Assembly: GCF_001429285.1 (NCBI RefSeq) | Contig: NZ_LMJJ01000044.1 | Span: 88,842-152,841 of the forward strand | Reading direction: 5' to 3' | DNA: 64,000 nucleotides | Source of the DNA: Ensifer sp. Root278 | GTDB taxonomy: Bacteria > Pseudomonadota > Alphaproteobacteria > Rhizobiales > Rhizobiaceae | Shown: piece after piece, positions 9,275 to 21,041 of the stretch | Layout: each line of letters begins with the position of its first letter | Position numbering within the stretch: position 1 is the first letter of the stretch | The notes under the pieces: generated by a model | Databases searched by the model: none | What the model was told of the DNA's origin: nothing | What the model saw: only the letters and a program-made list of their open reading frames with translations | Translations under genes and position numbers: made by a program

Positions 9275-9759
9275 GCGATTTCCATGAGCATGTCGAGCGC
9301 GGTGCGGACGGTCGCAAGCCGGATGCCGCTGCGGCCGATATCACCATAGCGCATCTCCCGGTGCAGCATCGCGCCGTTTCGCCCGGATGCCGCAAGGTGC
9401 ACGAGCCCGACCGGCTTTTCAGCCGAACCGCCGCTGGGACCGGCAATGCCGGTGACGGCAACGGCGAAATCCGCTGCCGAATGCGAGAGGGCGCCACGCG
9501 CCATCTCAATTGCTGTCTCCCGCGAAACGGCGCCATGGGCCGCAAGTGTTGCGGTCTCGACGCCAAGCATCGCTACCTTCGCTTCGTTGGAGTAGGTGAC
9601 GAAACCGCGATCGACGACCGCGGACGAACCGGAAATCTCGGTCAGCGCCCCGGCGATCAGGCCGCCGGTGCAGGATTCGGCGGTGGCGACTTTGAGGTCC
9701 CGCGCCGTGAACTTGGCGATGATCTCACCGGCTTTGACTTCGATATCGGCGGGCCACAT
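9262..9759 (-). CDS. pncC: CinA C-terminal-domain nicotinamide-nucleotide amidohydrolase
   Basis: A 165-residue stand-alone CinA C-terminal domain that hydrolyses nicotinamide mononucleotide to nicotinate mononucleotide in pyridine nucleotide salvage. Visible signatures are ATAESCTGGLIAGALT (residues 24-39), the RGFVTYSNEAK segment and AVTGIAGPSGGS. There is no N-terminal molybdopterin-like COG1058 domain, so it is the short PncC form. Its ATG overlaps the ispDF stop by one base, so the two genes are translationally coupled. Confidence 0.9.
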   Translation of the reverse strand: MWPADIEVKAGEIIAKFTARDLKVATAESCTGGLIAGALTEISGSSAVVDRGFVTYSNEAKVAMLGVETATLAAHGAVSRETAIEMARGALSHSAADFAVAVTGIAGPSGGSAEKPVGLVHLAASGRNGAMLHREMRYGDIGRSGIRLATVRTALDMLMEIAQAV

Positions 9760-10985
9760 TACGAAAGGCTCCCATAGACGACGGTCGCCGTGGCGATGGC
9801 GGCAATGCCTTCATCGCGGCCCACGAAGCCGAGGCGTTCGTTCGTCGTTGCCTTGACCGAGCAGCGGTCGAGCGAGATGCCGAGCATGTCTGCAAGGTTC
9901 TCGCGCATCGTCAGCCGATGCGGGCCGACCTTCGGCGCCTCGGCGATCAGCGAGATGTCCGCATTGGTGATGATGCCGCCGCGCTCGCGCACGATCCGTG
10001 CGGCATGTTCAAGGAAGATGCGCGACGGCGCGCCCTTCCATCGCGGGTCGGAAGGCGGGAAATGGTCGCCGATGTCGCCGGCGCCACAGGTGGCAAGCAG
10101 CGCGTCGGTGAGCGCATGCAGCGCCACATCGGCATCGGAGTGGCCAGAGAGTTTTTTCGTGTGCGGAATGAAGACGCCACAGAGCGTGACGCCGTCTCCT
10201 TCGATGAGCTGGTGTACGTCGTAGCCGTTGCCGGTGCGCACATCCGGCAGGGTGGTGCGCGTGAGTTTCTCGTCGGCCATGGCGATATCCCTTCTCAGCG
10301 TAAGCTTGACGTTGTCGACCGTGCCCTCGACGAGGACGACCTTGAGACCGGCCCATTCGGCGATCGAGGCATCGTCGGTAAAATCGGTGCGGCCGCTCTT
10401 GGCTGCATCCCGGTGGGCGGCAAGAATGGCCGGAAGATCAAAGGTCTGCGGTGTTTGCGCGCCATAGAGACCGTCGCGTGGCACCGTCTCCAGTACGACG
10501 CCATCCTTGCCTGCGCGCTTCAGCGTGTCGGCGACGGCGACCGCCGGCAACGCGGCTTTGACCTCGCCACCGAGCGCCGCTGCGCAGCGCGAAAGCAACG
10601 GGTGATCGGCAAAGGGACGGACCGCATCGTGGATCATCACATGACCGACGCCAGTTTCAGCCAGGGCTTCGAGGCCGGCGAGCACGGAGATCTGCCGGGT
10701 CGCGCCGCCATGGACGATGATCACATCGCCGGCCACCGAGCGTTTGCGTGCGGCGTCGAACAGGGCCTCGTCGTCCGGATGGATGACGACGACGATCGGG
10801 CCGGCGCCCGGCCATGTCGCGAAAGTGTCAAGCGTATGGGCGATAACGGGGCGGTCGCCGATGGTTCGATACTGCTTTGGGCCTTCGGCGGACTGCCCGG
10901 CACGTTCGCCGCGTCCGGCCGCAACGATCACCACGCCGCACTTAAGCTGTTCTTGAGGCTGCATCTTCTGTATGAGGTCCCGCAT
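9759..10985 (-). CDS. ispDF: bifunctional IspD-IspF (MEP cytidylyltransferase / MEcPP synthase)
   Basis: A 408-residue fusion of two steps of the non-mevalonate isoprenoid pathway. The IspD half (about 15-240) shows [13 protein letters not shown] and MIHDAVRPF. The IspF half (about 248-408) shows GNGYDVHQL, with the metal-binding Asp/His, and [15 protein letters not shown]. The IspD-IspF fusion is common in alphaproteobacteria. The start is uncertain: ATG 10985 gives MRDLIQKM, while ATG 10964 gives a protein seven residues shorter. The enzyme feeds the same prenyl pool used by uppS, which is far downstream in this window. Confidence 0.95.
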   Translation of the reverse strand: MRDLIQKMQPQEQLKCGVVIVAAGRGERAGQSAEGPKQYRTIGDRPVIAHTLDTFATWPGAGPIVVVIHPDDEALFDAARKRSVAGDVIIVHGGATRQISVLAGLEALAETGVGHVMIHDAVRPFADHPLLSRCAAALGGEVKAALPAVAVADTLKRAGKDGVVLETVPRDGLYGAQTPQTFDLPAILAAHRDAAKSGRTDFTDDASIAEWAGLKVVLVEGTVDNVKLTLRRDIAMADEKLTRTTLPDVRTGNGYDVHQLIEGDGVTLCGVFIPHTKKLSGHSDADVALHALTDALLATCGAGDIGDHFPPSDPRWKGAPSRIFLEHAARIVRERGGIITNADISLIAEAPKVGPHRLTMRENLADMLGISLDRCSVKATTNERLGFVGRDEGIAAIATATVVYGSLS

Positions 10986-11045
10986 TCGCCGATCTTCGCG
11001 GTGATGTACCGCGAAGGGTCGCGCTTTGCCAGCAGTTCTCGTTTC

Positions 11046-11088
11046 TTACGGCCACCTTGGCGCGTCTTGAAAGACGCGCGGCGCTGTA
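11046..11088. repeat. second copy of the RIME-like module 2
   Basis: TTAC...GTAA flanks an inner GCGCGTC (11060-11066) / GACGCGC (11073-11079) stem with loop TTGAAA. Sequence and layout match module 2 at 6643-6684; module 1 is absent here. It lies in the divergent gap between ispDF and dusB. Confidence 0.65.
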
Positions 11089-11165
11089 AACCGGGAAATT
11101 TGCGCAAGGCGCCGAAATCGCTTGGCAAGCCCGAGAACAATGTCTAAAAATAGTGCAGGAACAAC

Positions 11166-12209
11166 ATGTGCCTGAAAGATATGCATTTGCCAATTCCGGC
11201 TCTTTCGTCTCCGCTCCGGATCGGGACTATCGAACTGCGCAATCGCGTTGCGCTCGCCCCTATGTCCGGCGTTACCGATCTGCCGTTCCGGCGGCTTGCA
11301 TGGCGTTATGGTGCCGGCTTCGTCGTGACCGAGATGGTTGCGAGCCGCGAACTGGTCGGCAATGCGTCTGAATCGTGGGCGCGGCTCAAGAACTCCGGCA
11401 TCAAGCCGCATATCGTTCAGCTTGCCGGCCGTGAGGCCCATTGGATGGCGGAAGCCGCCAAGATAGCTGCAGACAATGGTGCCGATATCATCGACATCAA
11501 CATGGGATGCCCGGCCAAGAAGGTGACGGGTGGCTACTCCGGCTCGGCACTCATGCGCGATCCCGATCACGCGCTGTCGCTGGTTGAGGCGACAGTCGAT
11601 GCCGTCGAAGTGCCGGTGACGTTGAAGATGCGGCTTGGCTGGGACGAGAACTCGATCAACGCGCCGCTGATTGCCAAGCGCGCCGAAGACGCCGGGGTTA
11701 AGGCGATTACCGTGCACGGCCGTACACGCATGCAGTTCTACAACGGCAAGGCGGATTGGGATGCCATTCGCCCGGTCCGCGAGGTCATTACCGTCCCCCT
11801 GGTCGCCAATGGCGACGTGGAGACGATCGCCGACGCGCAAGAGATTCTCCGCCGGTCGGGCGCTGATGCCGTCATGGCCGGGCGTTCGTCGCAGGGGCGC
11901 CCGTGGCACGTCGGCTTTCTTGCCGGTGCCGTTGAGCACCCGTCGCAGGCGGAGATCGCCGATATCTTTGCGGAGCACTACGAAATGATGCTCGAATTCT
12001 ATGGTGTCGACGTGGCCGTGCGGCACGCGCGCAAACATGTCGCCTGGTATCTTGACCGCTTTGCCCCTGATATCGCAGGCACGGAAAAGGCAGCGATCCT
12101 GACATCGACTGATGCCCGTTTCGTCTGCGACAGGGCAAGCGCCGTGATACTCGACGCGGCTCCGGCCAAGCTGGACGGCGAGGCGGTCGCGGAAGGAATG
12201 GCCGCATGA
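11166..12209 (+). CDS. dusB: tRNA-dihydrouridine synthase B (NifR3)
   Basis: A 347-residue FMN-dependent enzyme that reduces uridine in tRNA. The N-terminal [17 protein letters not shown]-binding segment, the catalytic-Cys motif [10 protein letters not shown] and the VANGDVET phosphate-binding strand are clear. Upstream of ntrB in rhizobia this gene is historically called nifR3. ATG 11166 has AGGA five bases upstream; ATG 11181 is an alternative. The stop overlaps the ntrB start (ATGA), so dusB, ntrB and ntrC form one translationally coupled unit. The same arrangement, dusB ahead of a nitrogen or fis gene, occurs in many proteobacteria. Confidence 0.95.
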   Translation: MCLKDMHLPIPALSSPLRIGTIELRNRVALAPMSGVTDLPFRRLAWRYGAGFVVTEMVASRELVGNASESWARLKNSGIKPHIVQLAGREAHWMAEAAKIAADNGADIIDINMGCPAKKVTGGYSGSALMRDPDHALSLVEATVDAVEVPVTLKMRLGWDENSINAPLIAKRAEDAGVKAITVHGRTRMQFYNGKADWDAIRPVREVITVPLVANGDVETIADAQEILRRSGADAVMAGRSSQGRPWHVGFLAGAVEHPSQAEIADIFAEHYEMMLEFYGVDVAVRHARKHVAWYLDRFAPDIAGTEKAAILTSTDARFVCDRASAVILDAAPAKLDGEAVAEGMAA

Positions 12210-13353
12210 CCGAGAAACCGAGCATTCCCGATACGGCCGCAAACGGTCTGTCGATGGCGGTTCTGAACGCCATTCAGAATCCGGTGATTCTGGTCGATGC
12301 CAATGGTTTGGTCGCGTTTGCCAACTGGGAAGCCGAATCGTTTTTCGGCGCGAGCGCCAATCATCTGGCGCGCCACAACATCAGCGCCTTCATCCCCTTC
12401 GGCAGCCCGCTCTTGACCCTGATCGAACAGGTGCGCGAGCGCAAGGCGCCGGTCAACGAGTATCGCGTCGACCTGAGTTCGCCGCGTCTCGGCGCCGACA
12501 AGCTCGTCGATCTCTATGTCGCCCCGGTCCTTTCCGAGCCGGGCTCGGTCGTCGTCGTCTTCCAGGAGCGCTCGATGGCCGACAAGATCGACCGGCAGCT
12601 GACCCATCGTGGTGCTGCCCGTTCGGTGACCGGGCTTGCCTCGATGCTGGCGCACGAAATCAAGAACCCGCTTTCGGGCATCCGCGGTGCCGCCCAACTG
12701 CTGGAAACCTCCGCCAATGACGAAGACAGGGCGCTGACGCGTCTGATCTGCGATGAGACCGACCGCATCGTCTCGCTGGTCGATCGCATGGAGGTGTTTT
12801 CCGACGAGCGCCCCGTGGATCGCGTGCCGCTGAACATCCATTCGGTGCTCGACCATGTGAAGGCGATCGCCAAGGCAGGCTTTGCCCGATACATCAAGTT
12901 TGCGGAGAACTACGATCCGTCTCTGCCGCCCGTCTATGCCAACCGCGACCAACTGGTTCAGGTGTTCCTTAACCTGATCAAGAATGCGGCCGAAGCGATC
13001 GGCGACCGCAGCGATGGCGAGATCGTGCTGACGACGGCCTACAGGCCGGGTATCCGCCTGTCGGTCGCCGGGACTCGCGAGAAGATCTCGCTGCCGCTGG
13101 AATTCTGCGTGCACGACAATGGACCGGGCGTGCCGTCCGACCTGCTGCCGCTGCTCTTCGATCCTTTCATTACCACCAAGACCAACGGTTCCGGCCTGGG
13201 GCTGGCGCTGGTCGCCAAGATCATCGGTGCCCATGGCGGCATCGTCGAATGCGACAGCCAGCAGAACCGCACCACTTTCCGTGTCCTGATGCCGGCCTCC
13301 AAAGGCCAGGCAGCGGATGAAGACGACATGCCGATGACAAAAGGAAGCCTTGC

Positions 13354-13357
<4 letters not shown>
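12206..13357 (+). CDS. ntrB: nitrogen regulation sensor histidine kinase NtrB
   Basis: A 383-residue cytoplasmic kinase/phosphatase that sets NtrC phosphorylation in response to PII. A PAS domain covers about residues 20-120. The phosphoacceptor H150 lies in [15 protein letters not shown]. The N box ([11 protein letters not shown]), G1 (VHDNGPGVP) and G2 ([11 protein letters not shown]) boxes of the ATPase domain follow. No membrane segment is present, as expected. It overlaps dusB and ntrC by four bases on each side. Confidence 0.96.
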
Positions 13358-14808
<1,451 letters not shown>

Positions 14809-15030
14809 CTTGGACACGGCCACCGTTGCATTTTCGCCACAATGCGTTGCTTGAACGTGTGACGATCGCCCAATCGCGTGTCGTTGCCGTCTCGTTCAAT
14901 CGATTTGACCCAATTGATTGACTGGGGGGGCAACGCGGCAGCCCATTTGGGCGGCGAGGTCAACCTTTGACCAGAGAATGCTAGCAAGTGATGCCGTCGC
15001 CGGCTGGCGCCGGTTGGGGGAACGCTTTTC

Positions 15031-17301
15031 ATGGTGGACGCAATGGCCTTGCCGCTGGGCACAGATGAGGGACTCGCGGCGCAGGACCGGCGCGCGTCCT
15101 TTGCCCTGCCGGGGCTGATGCTGGCGACCGGTGCCTTGATCTGCGCCACTGTCTCGCTGCTCGTCCTCCTCGGATTGACGCCGATACGGCTCGAGCGAAA
15201 TGTCGTCATCGCCTGCGCTGCCATCAACAGCCTGTTCGTCGTTGGCCTGATCTATCTGATCGCCCGCGAAATCCTGCGGCTGCTACGCGCCCGACGCAAA
15301 GGCCGCGCCGCCGCGCGCCTTCACGTGCGCATCGTTGCGCTGTTTTCGATCGTGGCGATCACGCCTGCGGTTCTTGTCGCGATTTTTGCCAGCATCACGC
15401 TCGACGTCGGCCTCGATCGCTGGTTTTCGCTGCGGACGCAGGCGATCGTCCGCTCGTCGATCAACGTCGCCCAGGCCTATGTGCTCGAAAATGCGAGCTA
15501 TCTGCAGGGCCAGACCGTGTCGATGGCGAACGACCTCGAACGCAACCGGCAGCTCTACAGCCTCGACCGCACCGGTTTCACGGAACTCATGACCCGCCAG
15601 GCGCGCGGTCGCGGCATGCTTGGCGCATTCCTGGTTCGTGCTGATGGCAGCGCGATAATTCAGGCCAACATCTCCACGGACCGTCCGCTGCCCTCCATTC
15701 CGCCGGACGCACTGAAAAGCTCGGTATCCGGTCAGCCGACGCTGATTCCGCCAGGGGTCACCAACCTTGTCGGGGCTGTCATTCCGCTCGACGACATTCC
15801 GGGCACCTATCTCTACACGGTTCGCAATGTCGATCCGGAAGTGATGCGCTCGCTGCGGCTGATGGAAGAGAACACGGCCGAGTACAAGATGCTTGAGGCC
15901 GGTCGAACCTTCACGCAGATCGCCTTCGGTGTTCTCTATATCGGGTTTGCGCTCATCGTTCTCCTGGCTGCGATCTGGACCGCAATCGCGGTTGCCGACC
16001 GGATCGTCCGGCCCATTCGCCAGTTGATCGGCGCTGCCGACAGTGTCGCCTCCGGCAATCTCGATGTCGTCGTGCCGGTCCGTGCCGTCGACGGCGACGT
16101 TGGTAACTTGTCGCGCACGTTCAACAAGATGGTCTCGGAAATCCGCAGCCAGCAGGAACAGATCCTGGAGGCCAAGGACGAAGTCGACCATCGCCGTCGT
16201 TTCATCGAGGCTGTTCTTTCAGGCGTGACGGCGGCGGTGATCGGTGTCGGGCGCGATCGACAGATCACCATCGTCAACTCGTTTTCCGAAGAGTTCCTGA
16301 AGAAGGCGGCGCCTGAGCTCCTCGGCGCGGACCTGCGCACGGTGGCGCCGGAAGTCGAAGAGGTTCTGGTGGAGGCCGAAAGCCGCCATCGCAACGACTA
16401 CCGCAAGCAGATCAATATCATGCGCGGCGGAACCGAGCGGACGCTTAACGTTCAGGTGACGCGCGAAGAGGGTGGCGAAGCGAACGAATCCTACGTCATC
16501 ACCATCGACGACATTACCGACCTCGTCATCGCCCAACGCTCGACGGCCTGGGCCGATGTGGCGCGCCGCATCGCGCACGAGATCAAGAACCCGCTGACGC
16601 CGATCCAGCTCTCCGCCGAACGCCTGAAGCGCCGTTATGGCAAGCAGATCAACCAGGAAGACAAGGCTATCTTCGACCAGTGCACCGATACGATCGTGCG
16701 CCAGGTGGAAGACATCGGCCGCATGGTCGACGAGTTCTCGGCTTTTGCGCGCATGCCGAAGCCGACCAAGGAGAAGGCGGATCTCCGCGCGATCCTGAAG
16801 GATGCCGTGTTCCTGCGCGAGATGGGCAACAATCACATCGAATTCGTGCGGGACCTCGGTGAAGAGCCGCTCGAGGGCATGTTCGACGGGCGAATGCTCG
16901 GCCAAGCCTTTGGCAATATCGTCAAGAACGCGGTCGAATCGATCGAAGCGGTGCCGGCCGATGCGGTGCGCGGCCATCCGAGGATTGTCGCACGAGCACG
17001 AACCGACGTGGCAACGGGTCGCTTTGTCGTCGATATCATCGACAACGGCAAGGGGCTGCCGACGGAGAACCGACACAGGATTCTGGAGCCATACATGACG
17101 ATGCGCGAGAAGGGCACGGGCCTGGGACTCGCCATCGTCAAGAAGATCATTGAGGACCATGGCGGACAATTGGAGTTGCACGACGCGCCAGCCGATTTTG
17201 ACGGCGGTGTCGGGGCGATGATCCGCGTGGTCCTGCCGCCTGCCGGAGAAACCGGGGGCGAAGACAGTTTGAAGGATAAGGGTGCGAGCGATGGCCGCTG
17301 A
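15031..17301 (+). CDS. ntrY: nitrogen regulation sensor histidine kinase NtrY
   Basis: A 756-residue membrane kinase. The N-terminal part has membrane helices at about 28-50, 58-80, 100-122 and 295-318 with a roughly 170-residue periplasmic domain between the third and fourth. A HAMP domain follows, then PAS, phospho-acceptor H516 ([15 protein letters not shown]) and an ATPase domain with GKGLP and GTGLGLAIV. In relatives NtrYX responds to nitrogen and to redox or oxygen state. The 222-base gap from ntrC suggests its own promoter. The 3' end overlaps ntrX by 11 bases. Confidence 0.95.
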   Translation: MVDAMALPLGTDEGLAAQDRRASFALPGLMLATGALICATVSLLVLLGLTPIRLERNVVIACAAINSLFVVGLIYLIAREILRLLRARRKGRAAARLHVRIVALFSIVAITPAVLVAIFASITLDVGLDRWFSLRTQAIVRSSINVAQAYVLENASYLQGQTVSMANDLERNRQLYSLDRTGFTELMTRQARGRGMLGAFLVRADGSAIIQANISTDRPLPSIPPDALKSSVSGQPTLIPPGVTNLVGAVIPLDDIPGTYLYTVRNVDPEVMRSLRLMEENTAEYKMLEAGRTFTQIAFGVLYIGFALIVLLAAIWTAIAVADRIVRPIRQLIGAADSVASGNLDVVVPVRAVDGDVGNLSRTFNKMVSEIRSQQEQILEAKDEVDHRRRFIEAVLSGVTAAVIGVGRDRQITIVNSFSEEFLKKAAPELLGADLRTVAPEVEEVLVEAESRHRNDYRKQINIMRGGTERTLNVQVTREEGGEANESYVITIDDITDLVIAQRSTAWADVARRIAHEIKNPLTPIQLSAERLKRRYGKQINQEDKAIFDQCTDTIVRQVEDIGRMVDEFSAFARMPKPTKEKADLRAILKDAVFLREMGNNHIEFVRDLGEEPLEGMFDGRMLGQAFGNIVKNAVESIEAVPADAVRGHPRIVARARTDVATGRFVVDIIDNGKGLPTENRHRILEPYMTMREKGTGLGLAIVKKIIEDHGGQLELHDAPADFDGGVGAMIRVVLPPAGETGGEDSLKDKGASDGR

Positions 17302-18655
17302 TATTCTGGTTGTGGACGATGAGGAAGATATCCGCGAGATCGTCTCGGGTATCCTCTCTGACGAAGGGCACGAAACCCGCACCGCCTTCGACAGCGACAG
17401 TGCGCTGGCGGCGATCAGCGATCGCGTGCCGCGCCTGGTCTTCCTCGATATCTGGATGCAGGGAAGCCGGCTCGACGGCCTGGCGCTGCTCGATGAGATC
17501 AAGGGGCGCTATCCGGACCTCCCCGTCGTCATGATTTCCGGTCACGGCAATATCGAGACCGCCGTCAACGCCATCAAGCGTGGCGCCTACGATTTCATCG
17601 AGAAGCCCTTCAAGGCCGACCGGCTGATCCTGATTGCCGAGCGGGCGCTGGAAAACTCGAAGCTCAAGCGTGAAGTCTCGGAGCTGAAGAAGAAGTCCGG
17701 CGATCCGGTCGAACTGATCGGGACGTCGGTTGCCGTGTCGCAGCTTCGTCAGACGATCGAGAAGGTCGCGCCGACCAACAGCCGCATCATGATCCAGGGG
17801 CCGTCAGGATCGGGCAAGGAACTGGTCGCGCGGATGATCCACCGCAAGTCGACGCGGTCGACCGGTCCTTTCGTGGCGCTGAACGCGGCGGCAATCACGC
17901 CGGACCGCATGGAAATTGCGCTGTTCGGAACCGAGGGAACGCCGGGACAGCCACGCCGCACTGGTGCGCTCGAGGAAGCCCATGGCGGCATCCTCTATCT
18001 CGACGAAATCGGCGAGATGCCGCGCGAGACGCAGAACAAGATTCTGCGGGTGCTCGTCGACCAGCAGTTCGAGCGTGTCGGCGGTACCAAGCGCGTCAAG
18101 GTCGATGTCCGGATCATCTCCTCGACCGCCTACAATCTCGAAAACATGATCTCCGAGGGCCTGTTCCGCGAAGACCTGTTCCACCGGCTTGCCGTCATTC
18201 CGGTGCGCGTGCCGGCGCTCGCCGAGCGGCGCGAGGATATTCCGTTCCTCGTCGACATGTTCATGCGCCAGGTCAGCGAACAGGCCGGCATTCGTCCGCG
18301 CAAGATCGGCGACGATGCCCTGGCCGTGCTCCAGGCCCACGACTGGCCCGGCAACATCCGCCAGCTTCGCAACAACATCGAGCGCCTGATGATTCTTGCC
18401 CGCAGCGACGGTCCGGACACGCCGATTTCCGCAGACATGCTGCCGACGGAGGTGGGCGATACGCTGCCGAAGATCTCCGCGCAGGGCGACCAGCACATCA
18501 TGACGTTGCCGTTGCGCGAGGCTCGCGAAATGTTCGAGCGTGATTATCTGATCGCGCAGATCAACCGATTCGGGGGTAATATTTCGCGCACGGCGGAATT
18601 TGTCGGAATGGAGCGGTCGGCGCTGCATCGCAAGCTCAAATCGCTGGGCGTCTGA
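17291..18655 (+). CDS. ntrX: response regulator NtrX
   Basis: A 454-residue NtrC-like regulator: receiver with D53 (VFLDIWMQ), AAA+ domain with Walker A GPSGSGKE, and a C-terminal Fis-type helix-turn-helix (ISRTAEFVGMERSALHRKLKSLG). The loop that should carry GAFTGA reads TEGTPGQPRRTG (residues 214-225), so the usual sigma-54 contact is missing and sigma-54-independent control is likely. An in-frame GTG at 17282 would add three residues; ATG 17291 begins the receiver fold. It is translationally coupled to ntrY. Confidence 0.95.
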   Translation: MAADILVVDDEEDIREIVSGILSDEGHETRTAFDSDSALAAISDRVPRLVFLDIWMQGSRLDGLALLDEIKGRYPDLPVVMISGHGNIETAVNAIKRGAYDFIEKPFKADRLILIAERALENSKLKREVSELKKKSGDPVELIGTSVAVSQLRQTIEKVAPTNSRIMIQGPSGSGKELVARMIHRKSTRSTGPFVALNAAAITPDRMEIALFGTEGTPGQPRRTGALEEAHGGILYLDEIGEMPRETQNKILRVLVDQQFERVGGTKRVKVDVRIISSTAYNLENMISEGLFREDLFHRLAVIPVRVPALAERREDIPFLVDMFMRQVSEQAGIRPRKIGDDALAVLQAHDWPGNIRQLRNNIERLMILARSDGPDTPISADMLPTEVGDTLPKISAQGDQHIMTLPLREAREMFERDYLIAQINRFGGNISRTAEFVGMERSALHRKLKSLGV

Positions 18656-18702
18656 GGCATTTTTCCGGCCATCGCGGCAGTGCTCCCAGCTGAAAGTACG
18701 AC

Positions 18703-20079
18703 ATGAAGGTAGTCATTTGTGGTGCGGGCCAGGTGGGGTACGGCATTGCCGAGCGGCTCGCGCAGGAAGATAACGACGTATCGGTGATCGATACCTCGGC
18801 GACGCTGATTGCCAACATCACCGAGAGCCTCGACGTGCGCGGCTATGTCGGCCACGGTGCGCATCCGGATGTGCTGGCCAGGGCCGGCGCCGACCAGGCC
18901 GACATGCTGATTGCCGTCACGCTCTCCGACGAGGTCAATATCGTCGCCTGTGAAGTGGCCCATGCGATCTTCAACGTGCCGACGAAGGTCGCGCGCATCC
19001 GGGCGCAAAGCTATCTCGCGCCCGAGTATTCGAACCTGTTTTCACGTGAGAACGTGCCGATCGACGTCACCATCTCGCCCGAAGTCGAGGTTGGGCGGCT
19101 GGTGCTGCGCCGTATTTCCTTTCCCGGCGCGATCGACGTCGTGCGTTTCGCCGAAGATCGTATCGCCATGGTCGCCTTCGAGTGCCTGGAAGATTGCCCG
19201 GTCGTCGGCACGCCGCTCCAGCAGCTGAGCGAACTGTTCCCCGATCTGCTTGCAACAGTTACCGGCATCTTCCGCAACGGCAAGGTCATGGCGCCGCATT
19301 CGGATGACCAGCTGCAGGCCGGCGATATCGCCTATGTCGTTTGCGACCGGGACCACGCCCGCCGGACCTTGGCGCTCTTTGGCCATGAGGAGCAGGAAGC
19401 GCGGCGCATCATCATCTTCGGTGGCGGCAATGTCGGCTACTTCGTTGCCAAGGCCATCGAGGAGCATCAGCCGCGGACCCGGGTGAAACTGATCGAAAGC
19501 GATCGCGACCGGGCGGTGGTGATGGCGGATAAGCTGAGCAACACGGTTGTGCTCAACGGTTCGGCGATGGATCAACGGATTCTGGCCCAGGCTGACGTTC
19601 AGGATGCCGATCTCGTGGTGGCGCTGACCAACAACGACCAGATCAACATTCTCGGCAGCATGATGGCGAAGCGGCTGGGCGCCAAGTCGACGCTGGTGCT
19701 GATCAACGAACCGTCCTATCAGGATTTTGCCGGCACGGCTGGCGTCGACGCCTATGTGAACCCACGTGCCGTTACCATCTCGCGCGTGCTGCAGCATGTC
19801 CGCAAGGGGCGCATTCGCGCGGTCTATGCGGTGCAGAAGGGCATGGCCGAGGTGATCGAGGCCGAAGCGTTGGAAACCTCGCCGCTGGTTGGCAGGGCCC
19901 TGCGTGACCTCGATCTTCCCGAAGGCATCCGCATCGGTGCACTCTATCGCGACAAGACGTTTATTCGTCCGGACGGCAATACAAAGATCAAGGCGAAGGA
20001 CCGTGTCGTGCTCTTTGCCACCGCCGATGCCGTACGGCACGTCGAACAGCTTTTCCGCGTCAGCATCCAGTACTTCTAG
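18703..20079 (+). CDS. trkA: Trk potassium uptake system NAD-binding subunit TrkA
   Basis: A 458-residue cytoplasmic regulator of a Trk-type K+ channel, made of two RCK_N/RCK_C repeats. The first Rossmann motif is CGAGQVGYGIA near residue 6; the second is FGGGNVGYFVAKAIE near 240. Each is followed by an RCK_C domain (about 140-225 and 375-458). Full two-repeat length indicates a classical TrkA rather than a single-repeat KtrA. It often follows ntrX in rhizobia. No trkH/trkG gene is in the window. Confidence 0.94.
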   Translation: MKVVICGAGQVGYGIAERLAQEDNDVSVIDTSATLIANITESLDVRGYVGHGAHPDVLARAGADQADMLIAVTLSDEVNIVACEVAHAIFNVPTKVARIRAQSYLAPEYSNLFSRENVPIDVTISPEVEVGRLVLRRISFPGAIDVVRFAEDRIAMVAFECLEDCPVVGTPLQQLSELFPDLLATVTGIFRNGKVMAPHSDDQLQAGDIAYVVCDRDHARRTLALFGHEEQEARRIIIFGGGNVGYFVAKAIEEHQPRTRVKLIESDRDRAVVMADKLSNTVVLNGSAMDQRILAQADVQDADLVVALTNNDQINILGSMMAKRLGAKSTLVLINEPSYQDFAGTAGVDAYVNPRAVTISRVLQHVRKGRIRAVYAVQKGMAEVIEAEALETSPLVGRALRDLDLPEGIRIGALYRDKTFIRPDGNTKIKAKDRVVLFATADAVRHVEQLFRVSIQYF

Positions 20080-20090
20080 GGCCGAGATCC

Positions 20091-20954
20091 ATGCCGAGAA
20101 TTGCCTATGTCAACGGTGCCTACGTGCCGCATGCCGACGCCGGCATCCATATCGAAGACCGCGGTTATCAATTTGCGGACGGCGTCTACGAAGTCTGCGA
20201 GATACGCCATGGTTACATCGTCGATCTCAACCGGCATCTCGATCGCCTCGACCGTTCGCTTCGTGAACTGCGCATCGACCGGCCGATGAGCCGGGCGGCG
20301 CTCGTGCATGTGATTCGAGAGGTGGTTCGGCGCAACCGGGTCCGGAATGGTCTGTTCTATATCCAGGTCACGCGCGGCGTGGCGCGCCGTGACCATGTGT
20401 TTCCGGCCAAGGAGACGATGCCGACGATCGTGGTGACGGCGAAGCGCATCGATGCCGAGGCCATCGCCAAAAAAGCGACGCATGGGATCGCCGCGATCAC
20501 CGTACCGGAAAACCGCTGGGACCGGGTGGACATCAAGTCCGTCGGGCTCCTTCCCAACGTGCTCGCCCGCCAGAAGGCGAAGGAGGAGGGTGCCCAGGAG
20601 GCAATTTTCGTCGATGCCGATGGCACGGTGAAGGAGGGCGCCGCGACCAATGTCTGGATCGTCGATGGCGACGGAACCCTGCGCACGCGTCCGGCCGAGC
20701 ACGGAATCCTGAAGGGTATCACCCGCACCACCCTGATGGATGTGGCGGGGCCACTTGGGCTCAAGGTCGAGGAGAGAGCGTTCTCGGTCGAGGAAATGCT
20801 CGCGGCGCGCGAGGTCTTCATTACCGCTGCCACCAGCATCTGCTTTCCGGTGATTTCGGTGGACGGCAGGCCGATCGGCAATGGGCATCCGGGAAGCATA
20901 GCACAGAATATTCGTGAAGCCTTTTTCGGCGTTGCGGAAAAGACATTGATTTGA
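20091..20954 (+). CDS. dat: D-amino-acid transaminase (class IV aminotransferase)
   Basis: A 287-residue PLP enzyme of fold type IV. The pattern FADGVYEVCEI (residues 26-36), the PLP-Lys region DIKSVGLLPNVLARQKAKE, the EGAATNVWIV strand and GITRTTLMD point to D-amino-acid transaminase, which makes D-Glu/D-Ala for peptidoglycan or breaks down D-amino acids. Branched-chain aminotransferase is less likely because the YIQVTRGVARRDHVFP stretch is typical of Dat. It begins 11 bases after trkA and precedes hfq. Confidence 0.88.
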   Translation: MPRIAYVNGAYVPHADAGIHIEDRGYQFADGVYEVCEIRHGYIVDLNRHLDRLDRSLRELRIDRPMSRAALVHVIREVVRRNRVRNGLFYIQVTRGVARRDHVFPAKETMPTIVVTAKRIDAEAIAKKATHGIAAITVPENRWDRVDIKSVGLLPNVLARQKAKEEGAQEAIFVDADGTVKEGAATNVWIVDGDGTLRTRPAEHGILKGITRTTLMDVAGPLGLKVEERAFSVEEMLAAREVFITAATSICFPVISVDGRPIGNGHPGSIAQNIREAFFGVAEKTLI

Positions 20955-21024
20955 TACCAAACTTAAAGAGGTGTCGGGGAAGGTACTTGTGGCGCCTCTG
21001 ATTGCAGATATCGACAAAAATGCA

Positions 21025-21041
21025 CCGGCGCGAAACGCCGG
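21025..21041 (+). promoter_or_regulatory. hairpin in the hfq leader
   Basis: CCGGCG (21025-21030) pairs with CGCCGG (21036-21041) around CGAAA, 22 bases before the hfq start and just ahead of its purine-rich ribosome site. It may protect the 5' end or take part in hfq autoregulation, which is known in Sinorhizobium. The assignment is inferred from position and structure. Confidence 0.4.

Noticed and set aside
9918-11147. 409-codon plus-strand frame opposite ispDF
   Set aside because: The minus strand carries both IspD and IspF motifs in full; the plus frame has none.
14809-15030. possible gene or small RNA between ntrC and ntrY
   Set aside because: No credible frame, no clear promoter/terminator pair; probably just the ntrY upstream region.
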